Source: JABDQA01 sp963759125
Lineage (GTDB): Bacteria; Desulfobacterota; Desulfobulbia; Desulfobulbales; Desulfocapsaceae
DNA length: 64,000 bases
Assembly (NCBI GenBank): GCA_963759125.1
Contig: CAVWXN010000009.1
Span: 310,001-374,000 of the forward strand
Direction: 5' to 3'
The position numbers and the translations under genes were made by a program. Shown here piece by piece: positions 44,125 to 53,527 of this stretch; position 1 is the first letter of the stretch; each line of letters opens with the position of its first letter. The notes under the pieces are model-generated. The model ran no database searches. It saw only the letters and a list, made by a program, of their open reading frames with translations, and was not told where the DNA came from.

Positions 44125-44515
44125 GACGGTTCCTTGGTTAGGGTTAACAGGTGTCTGATTCGCGCAATTAACATCCAATAATCATGCCACAAAAATAAGT
44201 AAATAATTAAATTATTTATTATTCGCAGAAAAAACCGAAACTTACAGCAAAAGACTTAAAAAACCGCTGAATCAGCCTGGAAGAGCAGATCGATTGACGG
44301 GGGTAATGGTGGGTAATTTTTATCCAATCCAACCTCCCACCGGGTAAAAACTATGCTGAAAAGAACCGCCAGCAGCCTTTCACAGTACCCCTCAATATCT
44401 TATTTATAACGTGATAACAAAAGGATAACATACCTGGGTGCATTCCGGCACGAGCATTGCTTTACTCAAGGCAAAGGCGTTGAGCCATGAATAACCCCAA
44501 CAAAGGAGTCGAAAC
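44125..44515. other. Divergent intergenic stretch, nothing recognised
   Basis: Spacer between the DUF4405 gene and the Spy/ZraP-like gene. It is AT-rich at 44190-44230 and has AAAGGAG before 44516. No gene or repeat is evident. Confidence 0.5.
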
Positions 44516-45060
44516 ATGAAAAAGAAAATAATGACAAGTGCTTTGGTCGCCATGGTAGCAATTGGTGCAGCAACCGTAACCTACGCCAGCTGGGGACAGC
44601 GTGGCGGAGGCTACTGGAACAACGACATGCAGGCCCCGGGACCTCGTATGCAGATGCAGTACAACCAGGCACCCGGCCCCCGTATGCAGATGCAGTACAA
44701 TCAGCTGGATCCTGCCGACCAGGAAAAACTGGATAAATTCTTTACCGACACCCAGGAGATCCGAAAAGAGATTGCCGTGAAACAGGCTGAGCGAATGGCC
44801 CTGGTCAGGAGCGACAATCCCGATCCCGCGGCTGCCGGCAAACTGGCGGGCGAACTCTTCGATCTGCGAACGAGTATGCATGAAAAAGCTGTAGAAGCGG
44901 GCGTAACCGCCTACCTCGGACCGATGAACGGACCCCGCGGTGGTAATTTCGGACCGGGCGGCCCCGGTATGAGAGGCGGTATGAACAAAGGCGGCCGCTA
45001 CATGAACAACATGCAGGGCGGCCCCGGCGGCCCCGGGGACCGCGCGGTTCCTGGAACTAA
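44516..45060 (+). CDS. Spy/ZraP-like periplasmic protein; C-terminus probably frameshifted
   Basis: A signal peptide (MKKKIMTSALVAMVAIGAAT to YAS) is followed by WGQRGGGYWN, two copies of PGPRMQMQYNQ, an LTXXQ-like helical hairpin (ADQEKLDKFFTDTQEIRKEI and FDLRTSMHEKAVEAGV) and a Gly/Pro/Met-rich tail. These are the features of CpxP/Spy/ZraP metal-responsive chaperones. The primary frame runs to 45235, through a strong terminator, which is improbable. A one-base loss in the CCCC-GGGG run near 45030-45038 would make it end PRGPRGSWN-stop at 45058-45060, just before the terminator; I use that end. Confidence 0.7.
44632..44703 (+). repeat. In-gene tandem duplication encoding APGPRMQMQYNQ
   Basis: The 36-base unit occurs twice in a row with a few silent differences, giving two copies of a methionine-rich dodecapeptide in the mature N-terminus of the Spy/ZraP-like protein. 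The silent differences show that selection has kept the peptide after the duplication. Methionine-rich repeats can bind Cu(I). Confidence 0.75.
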
Positions 45061-45080
45061 TCTCTTCCCCCCTCCTCCCC

Positions 45081-45117
45081 GAACCCTGCCGGATGAAGTC
45101 TGCCGGCAGGGTTCTCT
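45081..45117 (+). terminator. Strong intrinsic terminator after the Spy/ZraP-like gene
   Basis: GAACCCTGCCGG (45081-45092) and CCGGCAGGGTTC (45103-45114) form a perfect 12-bp stem with a 10-base loop, followed by TCTT. It lies inside the long unbroken frame of the preceding gene, which argues that the true protein ends earlier. Confidence 0.75.
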
Positions 45118-45152
45118 TCAGAACCTAAACCACCAGGGTTATTATTCAAAAA

Positions 45153-45204
45153 GCGCAGGCAGTGGAATTGGTAGACATCGTAGAGTACTGTCTCGGGGTC
45201 TACC
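45153..45204 (+). other. tRNA-Leu-like 5' fragment
   Basis: GCGCAGGCAGTGGAATTGGT followed by AGAC reproduces the acceptor 5' strand, position 8-9 bases and D arm of bacterial tRNA-Leu (compare GTGGAATTGGTAGAC). After that the anticodon arm is not recognisable; instead GGTAGAC (45170-45176) pairs with GTCTACC (45198-45204). No 3' half with a T arm or CCA follows. It is either a decayed tRNA-Leu gene or an attachment-site remnant at the left border of the following gene block. Confidence 0.45.
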
Positions 45205-45281
45205 CAAGAGCAGTAAATGGATAATCATTGTTTAAAATCAGGTATTTGCTGAGCTTTCTGTGCTTGAGCAACTCAGAAATT

Positions 45282-46526
45282 CTATAGAAACAGGGGAGTA
45301 ATGTGTTTTTCGAACAAATTGGTGCACACATGCCTGCCGATGACATCTTTGTGAGTTTCCAGAGCCTGCAGGTAGGTCTTGCCATACTCTGCGGCAACCT
45401 TGTACCCCACATGGAGCAATTGTCTGATATTTTTATCATAGTCTGAACAGCTCATATCATGGCGTATCGATCGAGCAATTTTTTGATCATTCCAGCCGCT
45501 GAATTCCTCTGGTGACGGTAACAGGTTTCTATCAATGTCAATAACACTTGAGTATGGGCCACAGAGTTCATCGAACCTTCTAAACGAAGCGGCATAGATA
45601 TCCTTGACAAGATCCAGGGAACTACCTCCGGATTCCGCCAGTCCGATTAATTCCTCAAGCCAGGTTGTTCCTGCAGTCTTGACGTGTACTCCTGCATCAT
45701 GCAACTCGATAGCTTTTCGTATGCCCGGATAGATAGAAAATTTGTCACTGCCGCTGTGCACACTGAGTTTTAGATTCCTGGGCAGAGCAAAGCTCGAGAC
45801 CGCATGGCGTATCACACAGATGTCGTCGCTGAATTCACGATTGAATTGATCAACATCTCCCTGATAGTCAATACCCTTGTTAAACCTGCCGGTAAATTTG
45901 GGGGCAATGGTTTGGGCGGGAACCTTCTGGTCCGCCAGTGCTGCTAGAATGAAAAGAAGCTCTTCAGGTGTCTGAGGTTCTTCGGTTTCATCCATGGATA
46001 CTTCAGTAATGAACGTATCTTTTCCTTTTGCTGACTCGATATAATGGTAGATCTCAGCAGCTTTTTGCACGGCAAATAGATATTTTTCTCCCGAGTCCCG
46101 AATCTTTTCCCTGGTAATATTCAAGGGTTCTTCTATTCCCTCTATATGGAGTCGGCCTAAGAAGATCGAGCAAGTATCAACAAAACTTTCTAGATCTTTC
46201 TCGTCCGCCTTTTCACCGATATAGTCAGCCACGTCGAGAGTGAAAAAGTCACTGTGATCGAGGAAATTGTCCACATTGGACAAGCCAATATGATCAGCAT
46301 CAACATAGTAGCTGCCTGACCAGCCGCTGTTTTTCACCGCAATATCGGCCTCTCTGCGCACATCATTCTGGGAAGTGCCAACGATCAAGTGTTCTCTGTA
46401 GGATTTGTTCCACACGATGGCAATATCTACGCCTTGTTCCTTTGCTTTTTTGATGGCTAGAAGCTGAGGATCGCCCTGCTTACCAAAGCGATCGCCTGTA
46501 CCAAAAGAATACTTTTCTAGTTTCAT
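45282..46526 (-). CDS. Tagaturonate epimerase-family protein (UxaE-like)
   Basis: 414 residues. Motifs such as YSFGTGDRFGKQGDPQLLAI, SGSYYVDADHIGLSNVDNFL, TAPKF-type substrate loop (TIAPKFTGRFNKGIDYQGDV) and LKLSVHSGSDKFSIYPGIRK match the metal-dependent UxaE family that interconverts D-tagaturonate and D-fructuronate. It would let galacturonate-type acids enter the mannonate route. The gene is monocistronic, separated from the ABC cluster by 216 bases but on the same strand. Substrate is inferred from family. Confidence 0.75.
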   Translation of the reverse strand: MKLEKYSFGTGDRFGKQGDPQLLAIKKAKEQGVDIAIVWNKSYREHLIVGTSQNDVRREADIAVKNSGWSGSYYVDADHIGLSNVDNFLDHSDFFTLDVADYIGEKADEKDLESFVDTCSIFLGRLHIEGIEEPLNITREKIRDSGEKYLFAVQKAAEIYHYIESAKGKDTFITEVSMDETEEPQTPEELLFILAALADQKVPAQTIAPKFTGRFNKGIDYQGDVDQFNREFSDDICVIRHAVSSFALPRNLKLSVHSGSDKFSIYPGIRKAIELHDAGVHVKTAGTTWLEELIGLAESGGSSLDLVKDIYAASFRRFDELCGPYSSVIDIDRNLLPSPEEFSGWNDQKIARSIRHDMSCSDYDKNIRQLLHVGYKVAAEYGKTYLQALETHKDVIGRHVCTNLFEKHITPLFL

Positions 46527-46742
46527 TATCAGACTCAGTTTTAAAGATTTTATCTGAAAGCAATGGATGAAACCTGCAAAAGCTCAATGCCACATTTCAA
46601 CAACCTTTCGAAGCACAAGCTATAAGTCAACAGTGCCGGGCCAAATCGGTAAGGTATAAAATCCAAGGGGCAGATCTGTCGGTACACTGCCTTATGAGAG
46701 TGTTCTACGAGACTGTTGTAATATTTTTATTGATACGGCCTT

Positions 46743-47738
46743 TCACAGCTCCAGTTCATTACGAAGCGTTTCTAATCTCTCCATTGCAACAACACCATCA
46801 TGGATCGTCGGTGCCGCTGAAAGATTGCCCTGAAGTGCGGTAATCACATCGCCAATAAGCCCATGATATCCCTTGAAGTCCTCATTGGCAGCTGCGGTGA
46901 AATTGGGTTTCCATATCAACGTATCCTCAACGTCTGATAATCGTGCGGCTGGATCGTCATTTTTAAACTGCGGATCACGATGCCAACGGACTTCGACTAC
47001 ATCATCGATTTCAATCCTCTGATGATCACCCATGATCTCGATACGTTCTACAGGGGTTCCCCGTGACTGGATCGTACCCATCGCGATGGTGCCAATGGCG
47101 CCGCATTCAAAGTCGATATTTACATGGAAAAGAACACGGCCAGGTGTTTTTTCCACTTTACGTCCTGTAAGTTTGCCAACCGGAGACACGAGATATGAAA
47201 CAAGATCCATATAGTGCACACAATGATGCAGGAAAAAGCCAGTGTAGTCGACATCACCAGCGAAATACCCGGGTGCTGTCATGTAATAGCCGGTAAGGCC
47301 CAGCACGGGGCCGAAATCACCAGATTTGACAATGTTATGCGCAATTTTATTGCCAACCGAATATCGTTTCATAAACCCCAGCAAAAGAGGTTTTCCAGAT
47401 TTTTCGGAAACCGCGCGTAACTCCTTTGCTCCTTCTGCTGTACCTGATGGGGGTTTCTCCATAAATACGGGGAGCCCCTGTTCAAGAGCAGCTTTGCCAA
47501 ATTCTAGATGCTGATCCGGGCCAACCGCCATCCCAATGGCATCTATATTACCTGCTTTGATGAGCTCCATTGCATCTGAGTAGAGACGAGTTACCCCGAA
47601 TTGGCGCCCAGCGCGTGCCAACCGTTTGGCGTCAATATCACCTAGCGCCGTAATTTGAACGTCATAGCGCAGAAATTGCGATAACAGCATTTGCGTCGCG
47701 TGGGTTCCGCAACCAATCCAACCTATTTTGATTGTCAT
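46743..47738 (-). CDS. Gfo/Idh/MocA-family oxidoreductase
   Basis: 331 residues. N-terminal Rossmann fold IKIGWIGCGTHATQMLL, the conserved EKPPSGT (lysine in EKP contacts substrate), and the C-terminal substrate domain with FLLHHCVHYMDLVSYLVSP region carrying the catalytic His/Asp. These enzymes oxidise or epimerise sugars, inositols or sugar acids with NAD(P). The start overlaps the end of the epimerase gene by four bases, so they are coupled. Part of the binding-protein-dependent sugar import cluster. Confidence 0.88.
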   Translation of the reverse strand: MTIKIGWIGCGTHATQMLLSQFLRYDVQITALGDIDAKRLARAGRQFGVTRLYSDAMELIKAGNIDAIGMAVGPDQHLEFGKAALEQGLPVFMEKPPSGTAEGAKELRAVSEKSGKPLLLGFMKRYSVGNKIAHNIVKSGDFGPVLGLTGYYMTAPGYFAGDVDYTGFFLHHCVHYMDLVSYLVSPVGKLTGRKVEKTPGRVLFHVNIDFECGAIGTIAMGTIQSRGTPVERIEIMGDHQRIEIDDVVEVRWHRDPQFKNDDPAARLSDVEDTLIWKPNFTAAANEDFKGYHGLIGDVITALQGNLSAAPTIHDGVVAMERLETLRNELEL

Positions 47739-48616
47739 CTCCGGAACTCCGACAATGTTAAAAGTGATGTTAAAAAAGCAACGGAGGCGGAGAGACGATC
47801 ATCTTCGTCTTCATGAGGTTGCCGCCACTGGGCTAAAGGGACTCCAAAACGATCGTCGTTGCGGCGGAAAGGCTCTAATGAAATTGGTCCCTTATATTCA
47901 ACTTCCTTTAAAGCACGGCAGACTCCCGTCCAGTCTACTGACCCAGTGCCTAGAAATCCTCTATGGTTTTCGTTCGCCTGAAAATGTCCGATCCGATTGC
48001 TTGCAAGACGAATGGCCTCGGGAATTGAAGCTTCTTCCATTGCCATATGGAAAGTATCAAGCATGATTTTCAAGTTAGGGTGGTCGACACCATCAAGAAT
48101 TTCAATTCCTTGCTGGGTCGTGCACAGAACATCACTTTCAAAACGGTTCAGAGGTTCCAGGGCGAGGAGAATCTGATGCTGAGCAGCGTAAGCGGCTGCC
48201 TTGGCTAATCCACTCAGACAACGGTCCTTGCGGGCAAGTCGCTCACTTTCTTCGACGGGCTGCGGCGCTCTCCCGGCAAAAACCAACGGGTTTCCCGTGA
48301 GAGGTCCACCAACAATTTTTGAGCCAAGTGCTGCAGAGCACTCAATTGCGTATTTCAGATAGTCGATGCCGCATTGTTGCTTCTTTTTATCGGCAGACGC
48401 GATGTTACGATCGAGGTTGACACGAGCTGCTAAAATGACCCCCAGGCCCGCATCATCAAGAGCTTGTTTTGTATCTTTGAGATTCAGTTCGCCTTGTTCT
48501 GGGACTAATAACTCAATAAAATCAAATCCCATTTTTTTAATTTTATTAAACAGCACAAAGTGTTCGACAGTAAATGGCCGAGCAAATTGCATTGAGATGA
48601 TCCCGATCTGATTCAT
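47735..48616 (-). CDS. Sugar phosphate isomerase/epimerase (xylose isomerase-like TIM barrel)
   Basis: 293 residues. The metal-dependent TIM barrel has FDFIELLVPEQGELNLKDTK, LALEPLNRFESDV (first Glu ligand), IMLDTFHMAMEEASIPEAIR (Asp/His), HFQANENHRGFLGTGSVDW and ISLEPFRRND (second Glu). The pattern is that of the D-psicose/tagatose 3-epimerase branch. It lies 16 bases after a permease gene and overlaps the oxidoreductase gene, giving an import-oxidise-epimerise unit. Confidence 0.86.
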   Translation of the reverse strand: MNQIGIISMQFARPFTVEHFVLFNKIKKMGFDFIELLVPEQGELNLKDTKQALDDAGLGVILAARVNLDRNIASADKKKQQCGIDYLKYAIECSAALGSKIVGGPLTGNPLVFAGRAPQPVEESERLARKDRCLSGLAKAAAYAAQHQILLALEPLNRFESDVLCTTQQGIEILDGVDHPNLKIMLDTFHMAMEEASIPEAIRLASNRIGHFQANENHRGFLGTGSVDWTGVCRALKEVEYKGPISLEPFRRNDDRFGVPLAQWRQPHEDEDDRLSASVAFLTSLLTLSEFRR

Positions 48617-48632
48617 TAATATATCCTGGAAA

Positions 48633-49466
48633 TTAACCTTTAACGGCTCCTTGAGTCAGTCCGCTAACCAGCCGTTTTTGAACTATCAGAAACAGAATGG
48701 TAGCCGGCATTGCTCCGATAATTCCTCCTGCTGTAAGCAGGCCCCATTCGACTTGATATTCTCCAATTAACGTTTGGATAGCAACAGTAATAGGCCGCAC
48801 ATTTCTCCCCCCCAAGGTAAGGGCATAGAGATATTCATTCCATGCGGTAATAAAAATATAAATACCTGTCGCAATTATTCCTGGCACACATAACGGAAGT
48901 ACCACTCGCCACATAGCTCCAACGCGTGTGCAACCGTCAGTCATCGCTGCTTCATCCAGTGATTTCGGAATGCCGTTGATATAACTTGTCATCATCCACA
49001 CCGAAAAAGGAATCGCAATTGTTGAGTTAGCGATAATCAACCCCAAGTGGGTATCAATAAGGCCCAGATTCTTCATTAGAATGAAGAGAGGGAGAATCAA
49101 TAGGACGATCGGGAACATATTGATCAGAAGAAATTGCAAAAGCAGGATTTTTTGACCTCTGAAACTGAAGCGGGAGAACGCATATGCCGCTGTTACACTG
49201 AGCGTAAGACCAACAACTACCGTGCCGCAAGCAATGATCAAAGAATGGACCAAATTCGTATGGAATCCAACAGTTCTAAACAAGCGCAGGTAATTTTCAA
49301 TGGTAACGCCTGAAAACGATGGGCCTTCGGTAAAAAGAAGGCTCTCTTTGGTCACTGAGGTGGCAACCATCCATAAATACGGTCCCAGAGCAAAGGCAAC
49401 GATGGCAAGCATTGGCAGATGTATGAAAACTATTCGGCGCAGCTGCGATTGTTTCTTTACCATCAT
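48633..49466 (-). CDS. Carbohydrate ABC transporter permease (MalG type)
   Basis: 277 residues, six membrane helices, EAA loop LDEAAMTDGCTRVGAMWRVV before LPLCVPG. The start overlaps the end of the partner permease (49463-49466), consistent with coupled translation. It forms the inner-membrane channel with that protein for an unidentified sugar or sugar acid. Confidence 0.9.
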   Translation of the reverse strand: MMVKKQSQLRRIVFIHLPMLAIVAFALGPYLWMVATSVTKESLLFTEGPSFSGVTIENYLRLFRTVGFHTNLVHSLIIACGTVVVGLTLSVTAAYAFSRFSFRGQKILLLQFLLINMFPIVLLILPLFILMKNLGLIDTHLGLIIANSTIAIPFSVWMMTSYINGIPKSLDEAAMTDGCTRVGAMWRVVLPLCVPGIIATGIYIFITAWNEYLYALTLGGRNVRPITVAIQTLIGEYQVEWGLLTAGGIIGAMPATILFLIVQKRLVSGLTQGAVKG

Positions 49467-50374
49467 GATATGTCCCTTGAAACACGGCGTAGATAAATTA
49501 CGACAACGCTTAAAAGCATGATTGCAAACAAAACGGCAATTGCTGAACCATATCCGAAATCAAGTCCGGTACGTGCCTTTACAAACGCGTAGAGCGGTAA
49601 TGTGTAAGTGGCATACCCGGGGCCGCCGCCGGTCATCACAAAGATTACATCTATTGAGTTGGCAACCCATATTATCCGCAACAGAACTGCCGTGAACACG
49701 ACCCCAGAAATACCAGGCAGGGTGATATACCAGAATTGACGGAAGGTGCTTGCACCGTCAATTGAGGCTGCTTCGTAATAGCTTGCAGGTATCGACTGCA
49801 GGCCGGCGAGGATCATTACAGCAAAAAACGGAAACCCTTGCCAGGTCAGGGTAAGGATAATCGCGTAGAGTGCCGTATCCGGGTCGGCAAGCCAGGGAAT
49901 GGCAGTTTTTAGAATATTTGCCCGTAATAATAAATCATTTAGAATGCCATAGTTGGAATCGTAAATCCAAACCCACATAAGAGCGATAACAACACTGGGT
50001 AAGGCCCATGGAATAATAATCAGCGCCCGCGCGATGGGTCGCCAGAAGAATTTTTGATTGAGTAGTAAAGCAGTGCAAAGTCCTAAGAAAAGTTGTGCTG
50101 GTACTGTGATCCCAATCCAGACAATCGTATGTCGAAGAGAGATCCAAAATACCTCATCATTGAAGGCGACAATAAAGTTTTTTAACCCGACAAAGGAAAT
50201 ATCCTTCGGCCTAAACAGAACATAATCGTGGAAGCTCATCCAGACTGCCTGTATCATTGGGAAAAATACGATCGTCAAGGTAACAAGAACCGCAGGTGAT
50301 AATAAGGCATAAGGAAGGACTTTCTTGCCAAGTCCTTGAGGAATTTTCGGTGACTGGGGTTCGCTAATTGTCAT
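49463..50374 (-). CDS. Carbohydrate ABC transporter permease (MalF type)
   Basis: 303 residues, six membrane helices with a periplasmic loop after helix 1 and the EAA loop EAASIDGASTFRQFWYITLP. It is the first permease after the binding-protein gene, separated from it by 94 bases. Its ATPase partner is not in this transcript but is encoded divergently at 53528. Confidence 0.9.
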   Translation of the reverse strand: MTISEPQSPKIPQGLGKKVLPYALLSPAVLVTLTIVFFPMIQAVWMSFHDYVLFRPKDISFVGLKNFIVAFNDEVFWISLRHTIVWIGITVPAQLFLGLCTALLLNQKFFWRPIARALIIIPWALPSVVIALMWVWIYDSNYGILNDLLLRANILKTAIPWLADPDTALYAIILTLTWQGFPFFAVMILAGLQSIPASYYEAASIDGASTFRQFWYITLPGISGVVFTAVLLRIIWVANSIDVIFVMTGGGPGYATYTLPLYAFVKARTGLDFGYGSAIAVLFAIMLLSVVVIYLRRVSRDIS

Positions 50375-50468
50375 CTAAAAATTGCCGACAAAAGTTCGTG
50401 CCAATTCGTATCTTTTGCATGAAACCTCGGGAGCTCCGGACCAGTTCCCGAGGTTTCAACTGCAGTAT

Positions 50469-51668
50469 CTACTTATTGTAGAGTTTGTCGATTTCACCAT
50501 TCATTTCAGCAGCCGATATTTCACCGATTAAGGCGCGCTGCATGTTAGTCGGCCATACGGTGTTCACGAAATCTGAGGTTTCAGAAACGTTTGGTAACAG
50601 ATTCGCAAAGGGTAGTGAGTTGATGGTTGCATCAACAAACCGTTTCTCGTGCAAAGACCACGTCGCAGAATCACTTTTAGTCACAGGCAATTGACCTGTT
50701 GCCTTATTGAACATGGCATTATTTTCGGCGGAAGACAAAAACGAAATCCACTTCCAGGCCGCATCCTTGTTCTTCGCTGCGGAGAATATGGCTGTTGATT
50801 CATCGCCGAACGCTGTCCAACGTCCGCCGCCACACTCGGGTACAATAGTTGCGGAGACCTTGTCACCCAGGGCTTCGACCATACCGTTGGATGAACCGAT
50901 ATGGTGAATGGTCATAGCAGTCTTACCTGCTTTAAATGTACCTATGATTTCTTTGAAGCCGTCATTAGGAGCTGAAGGGGGGAAAACTTTGTCTTTCTGA
51001 AAGAGATCGACAACAAATTGCGTAGCAGCAATGGCGCTGTCAGAAGTCATTCCACCTGGCTTAAAGTTTGCCCCGGTGGATAATACCAGGCTGGCCCAAT
51101 GATCATGACCACCTTTACCCCCGCGGAATCCGAATCCATATGTCCCATCTTTGGTTAAAGCTTTTGCTGCAGCACGGAAATCATCACAGGTTGCAGGCGG
51201 GTTTAGTCCTGCTGCTGCAAACAGATCGGCACGGTAGTAAAGATACAGTGCGACATATTGCACAGGCATATAATAGCTCTTACCGTCAGGACCTTTTGTT
51301 ATGTTAAATAAATTGTCTTGGATGTCGGCTTTGCCTGACCAGTTTGAAATTCGATCATCGATTGGTTCGAGCGCACCCATCTCGATCAAGCGAGGTTGTG
51401 CGAACATTTTAACCATCGCTGTGTCAGGTCCACTACCCGCCGCTATGGCAGTATAGAGAGTATCATAGTAGCTGCCCCATGGTATGTTTTCTGCTTCAAT
51501 CTTGATGTCCGGATTAGCTGCTTCAAAAGCATTAACGAGGTCTGACATGGGGTTGTCGGCATCGTCAAAGTGATACCAAAAGCGAACTGTGTCCGCCCCC
51601 GTCGCCGAAATTGCGCCTAGAGCTATGCATGCTGCCAGAATGGTTCCAAATAATAATGTCTTTTTCAT
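50469..51668 (-). CDS. Family 1 extracellular sugar-binding protein
   Basis: About 399 residues from ATG 51668, behind GGAGGACTTGAA; an ATG at 51689 would add seven residues lying over the esterase gene end. A signal peptide (MKKTLLFGTILAACIALGAI to ATG-A) precedes a MalE-like fold: VRFWYHFDDADNPMSDLVNA, IPWGSYYDTLYTAIAAGSGP, and TFKAGKTAMTIHHIGSSNGM. Ligand unknown. Its 5' end overlaps the hydrolase gene, so the hydrolase and transporter are cotranscribed. Confidence 0.9.
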   Translation of the reverse strand: MKKTLLFGTILAACIALGAISATGADTVRFWYHFDDADNPMSDLVNAFEAANPDIKIEAENIPWGSYYDTLYTAIAAGSGPDTAMVKMFAQPRLIEMGALEPIDDRISNWSGKADIQDNLFNITKGPDGKSYYMPVQYVALYLYYRADLFAAAGLNPPATCDDFRAAAKALTKDGTYGFGFRGGKGGHDHWASLVLSTGANFKPGGMTSDSAIAATQFVVDLFQKDKVFPPSAPNDGFKEIIGTFKAGKTAMTIHHIGSSNGMVEALGDKVSATIVPECGGGRWTAFGDESTAIFSAAKNKDAAWKWISFLSSAENNAMFNKATGQLPVTKSDSATWSLHEKRFVDATINSLPFANLLPNVSETSDFVNTVWPTNMQRALIGEISAAEMNGEIDKLYNK

Positions 51669-51669
51669 T

Positions 51670-52665
51670 TCAAGTCCTCCGAGTAGCATTTGTTATTCTG
51701 GATCCTGTTGATTTCCGGAAAGCATAAGCTGCTTCCGTCGTGGCCTCACGGGCAGCAGACAGATACAATGTCATTTGCATAAAACCGTGAACCACTCCTC
51801 TATAAATCCGCACATCATCTTTCCGATTCAGAGAACGCAAACGCATTGCTATGGTTTCAGTATCGGAACATAACGGATCAATTTCTGCTGCATTCAAGTA
51901 AAGGGGGGGGAGGTTATTGAGAGCCTCATCAGAGGCATTCAATGGTGTGATCAAGGGGTTATCTCTCACCGACTTTGGAGCGTACCAGTCAAAATAACGC
52001 ATCATCCTGTCACGTGTCAGGCCGGGGCCATCGGCGTAATCTCGATAGGATTGAGTTGCAAAATCTGAGCCGTAAACACCATAGAATAGCATCGCGAAAT
52101 CTGGGGAGCGACGGTTTTCTGATTGTTCATGCAACATCAGCGTGAGCGCCAGATTTGCCCCAGAACTATCGCCAGCTATGGCTAAAGGACCACACGTCCA
52201 GTCATACAACTCACAAACGTGGCTGATTTGGCGAAAAACCGCTATGCAGTCATTCAGCCCAGCAGGAAAAGGATTTTCAGGTGCCAATCGATAATCAACT
52301 GATAATACAGCGCAATTCGCTTCTTCAGCCAGCAGTCGTGCAGAGCGTTCATGCGTTTTGATACTGCAAAGCGAAAACCCACCGCCATGTATATACATTA
52401 CCAAGCCTTTACCCGGATTTTCAGGAGTGAAGAGGCAGGTAGTAATGTCGTGACCTTCAGGGCTTTTGCAAACCACCTTATCGATTTGCGCCATGGCTGG
52501 GAGATTCTGGTTCCATCGACTGTTTACCTTGTCTGCAACTTCGCGTGCCTGCAGAGGAGGCAGAGTCGTGGGGTCTGGTACACCTTTATCTTCCTGCTCA
52601 AGCCGAGCGAGTATTTCAATCATTTCCTTATTGGGTACTGCGTTTGTTTCAGCTGTTTTAGTCAT
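51670..52665 (-). CDS. HSL-family alpha/beta hydrolase (carboxylesterase)
   Basis: 331 residues without a signal peptide. The oxyanion HGGG motif (LVMYIHGGGFSLCS), nucleophile GDSSGAN, acidic residue in AAEIDPLCSDTE and catalytic His in RGVVHGFMQM are all present, so it should be active as a cytoplasmic esterase or deacetylase. Finding it between the regulator and the binding protein of a sugar importer suggests that the imported ligand is esterified (acetylated, methylated or lactonised). Its start overlaps the GntR stop by one base. Confidence 0.87.
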   Translation of the reverse strand: MTKTAETNAVPNKEMIEILARLEQEDKGVPDPTTLPPLQAREVADKVNSRWNQNLPAMAQIDKVVCKSPEGHDITTCLFTPENPGKGLVMYIHGGGFSLCSIKTHERSARLLAEEANCAVLSVDYRLAPENPFPAGLNDCIAVFRQISHVCELYDWTCGPLAIAGDSSGANLALTLMLHEQSENRRSPDFAMLFYGVYGSDFATQSYRDYADGPGLTRDRMMRYFDWYAPKSVRDNPLITPLNASDEALNNLPPLYLNAAEIDPLCSDTETIAMRLRSLNRKDDVRIYRGVVHGFMQMTLYLSAAREATTEAAYAFRKSTGSRITNATRRT

Positions 52666-53366
52666 CAGGCATCCGCAATCAAATTTCCGGGAAGGATATT
52701 GGGGCCAATGTCAAAAATCGTCGCGATATGGTGCGAGAGAGCCTTCACGGCCTTGGCCACATCGCCAGAATCCAATGCCTCAAGAATCGGTATGTGTCGC
52801 TCGGCTGTGATGATGAGTGATTGTCTCGGTTTCGAATTAAGAATTTTGTAGCGATGGTTGTGGACAATGCAGCGGTGGAGAATCGGTTGCACACTGGGCA
52901 ATCCCGCATCTTCATATATCCGCATATGAAATATACGATCGAAGTGGGAAAGGGTGTATTCATCATCTTTATTTGCGGCCTCAACCATTTGGTCGACAAT
53001 ATTCGTGAGCGCTCGATGAGTAATACGACCATAGTGCTGGATTACTCGTTTAATACCCCGGCACTCTATATCGTGACGCAGACGTGTCAGTTCGATCATA
53101 TCTTCTTTCAGGCAATCAGCGACATGGGTTCCACGATGAGGTACTCGAATAATAAGGCCTTCTTCCTGCAGGAGCAGCAAGGCCTCACGAACCGTGCTTT
53201 GACTGGAACCGAAACGATGTGCCAACTCCATCTCAAGCAGTGCCTGACGCGGGGGAAGGTGGCCTAGCACGATTTCTCGACGAATGGTTTCGTAAATTTT
53301 AACGCTGCGTTTCCCGCTGCGAGCGTTAGAAGCAGTCGCACTTTCGCTGAAGATTTCTCCGGCCAA
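52665..53366 (-). CDS. GntR-family (FCD) transcriptional regulator
   Basis: 233 residues. Winged helix-turn-helix at about 20-85 (IYETIRREIVLGHLPPRQAL, LAHRFGSSQSTVREALLLLQ and VPHRGTHVADCLKED) and an FCD domain with a D/H metal-site pattern (HFDRIFHMRIYE; HIPILEALDSGD; ALSHHIATIF). It is the first gene of the leftward transcript and divergent from the ATPase gene at 53528. The 161-bp spacer contains a perfect 8+8 bp inverted repeat, the probable autoregulatory operator. Confidence 0.87.
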   Translation of the reverse strand: MAGEIFSESATASNARSGKRSVKIYETIRREIVLGHLPPRQALLEMELAHRFGSSQSTVREALLLLQEEGLIIRVPHRGTHVADCLKEDMIELTRLRHDIECRGIKRVIQHYGRITHRALTNIVDQMVEAANKDDEYTLSHFDRIFHMRIYEDAGLPSVQPILHRCIVHNHRYKILNSKPRQSLIITAERHIPILEALDSGDVAKAVKALSHHIATIFDIGPNILPGNLIADA

Positions 53367-53395
53367 TTTTTTTCCATTCCCCTAACTGAAATTTG

Positions 53396-53420
53396 CATTA
53401 TCGATACATTAACGATAATG
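53396..53420. promoter_or_regulatory. Candidate GntR operator in divergent promoter
   Basis: CATTATCG (53396-53403) and CGATAATG (53413-53420) are exact inverse complements separated by nine bases. The site lies 30 bp before the GntR gene and 108 bp before the ATPase gene, placed to control both. No other copy was seen in the window. Confidence 0.6.
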
Positions 53421-53527
53421 AGTGGCAATTGGCAAGTGCTTTGTGTATAAAATGATTGTATTTGGTCTGCCGATCTGTCCAGTAGTGAACTCAGCAAATT
53501 GCAGTTTAAATGAAATGAGGAGTTCAA

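Noticed and set aside
44516..45235. 239-residue version of the Spy/ZraP-like protein
   Set aside because: It would translate through a perfect terminator stem and a tRNA-like sequence; a shorter end at 45060 is more credible.
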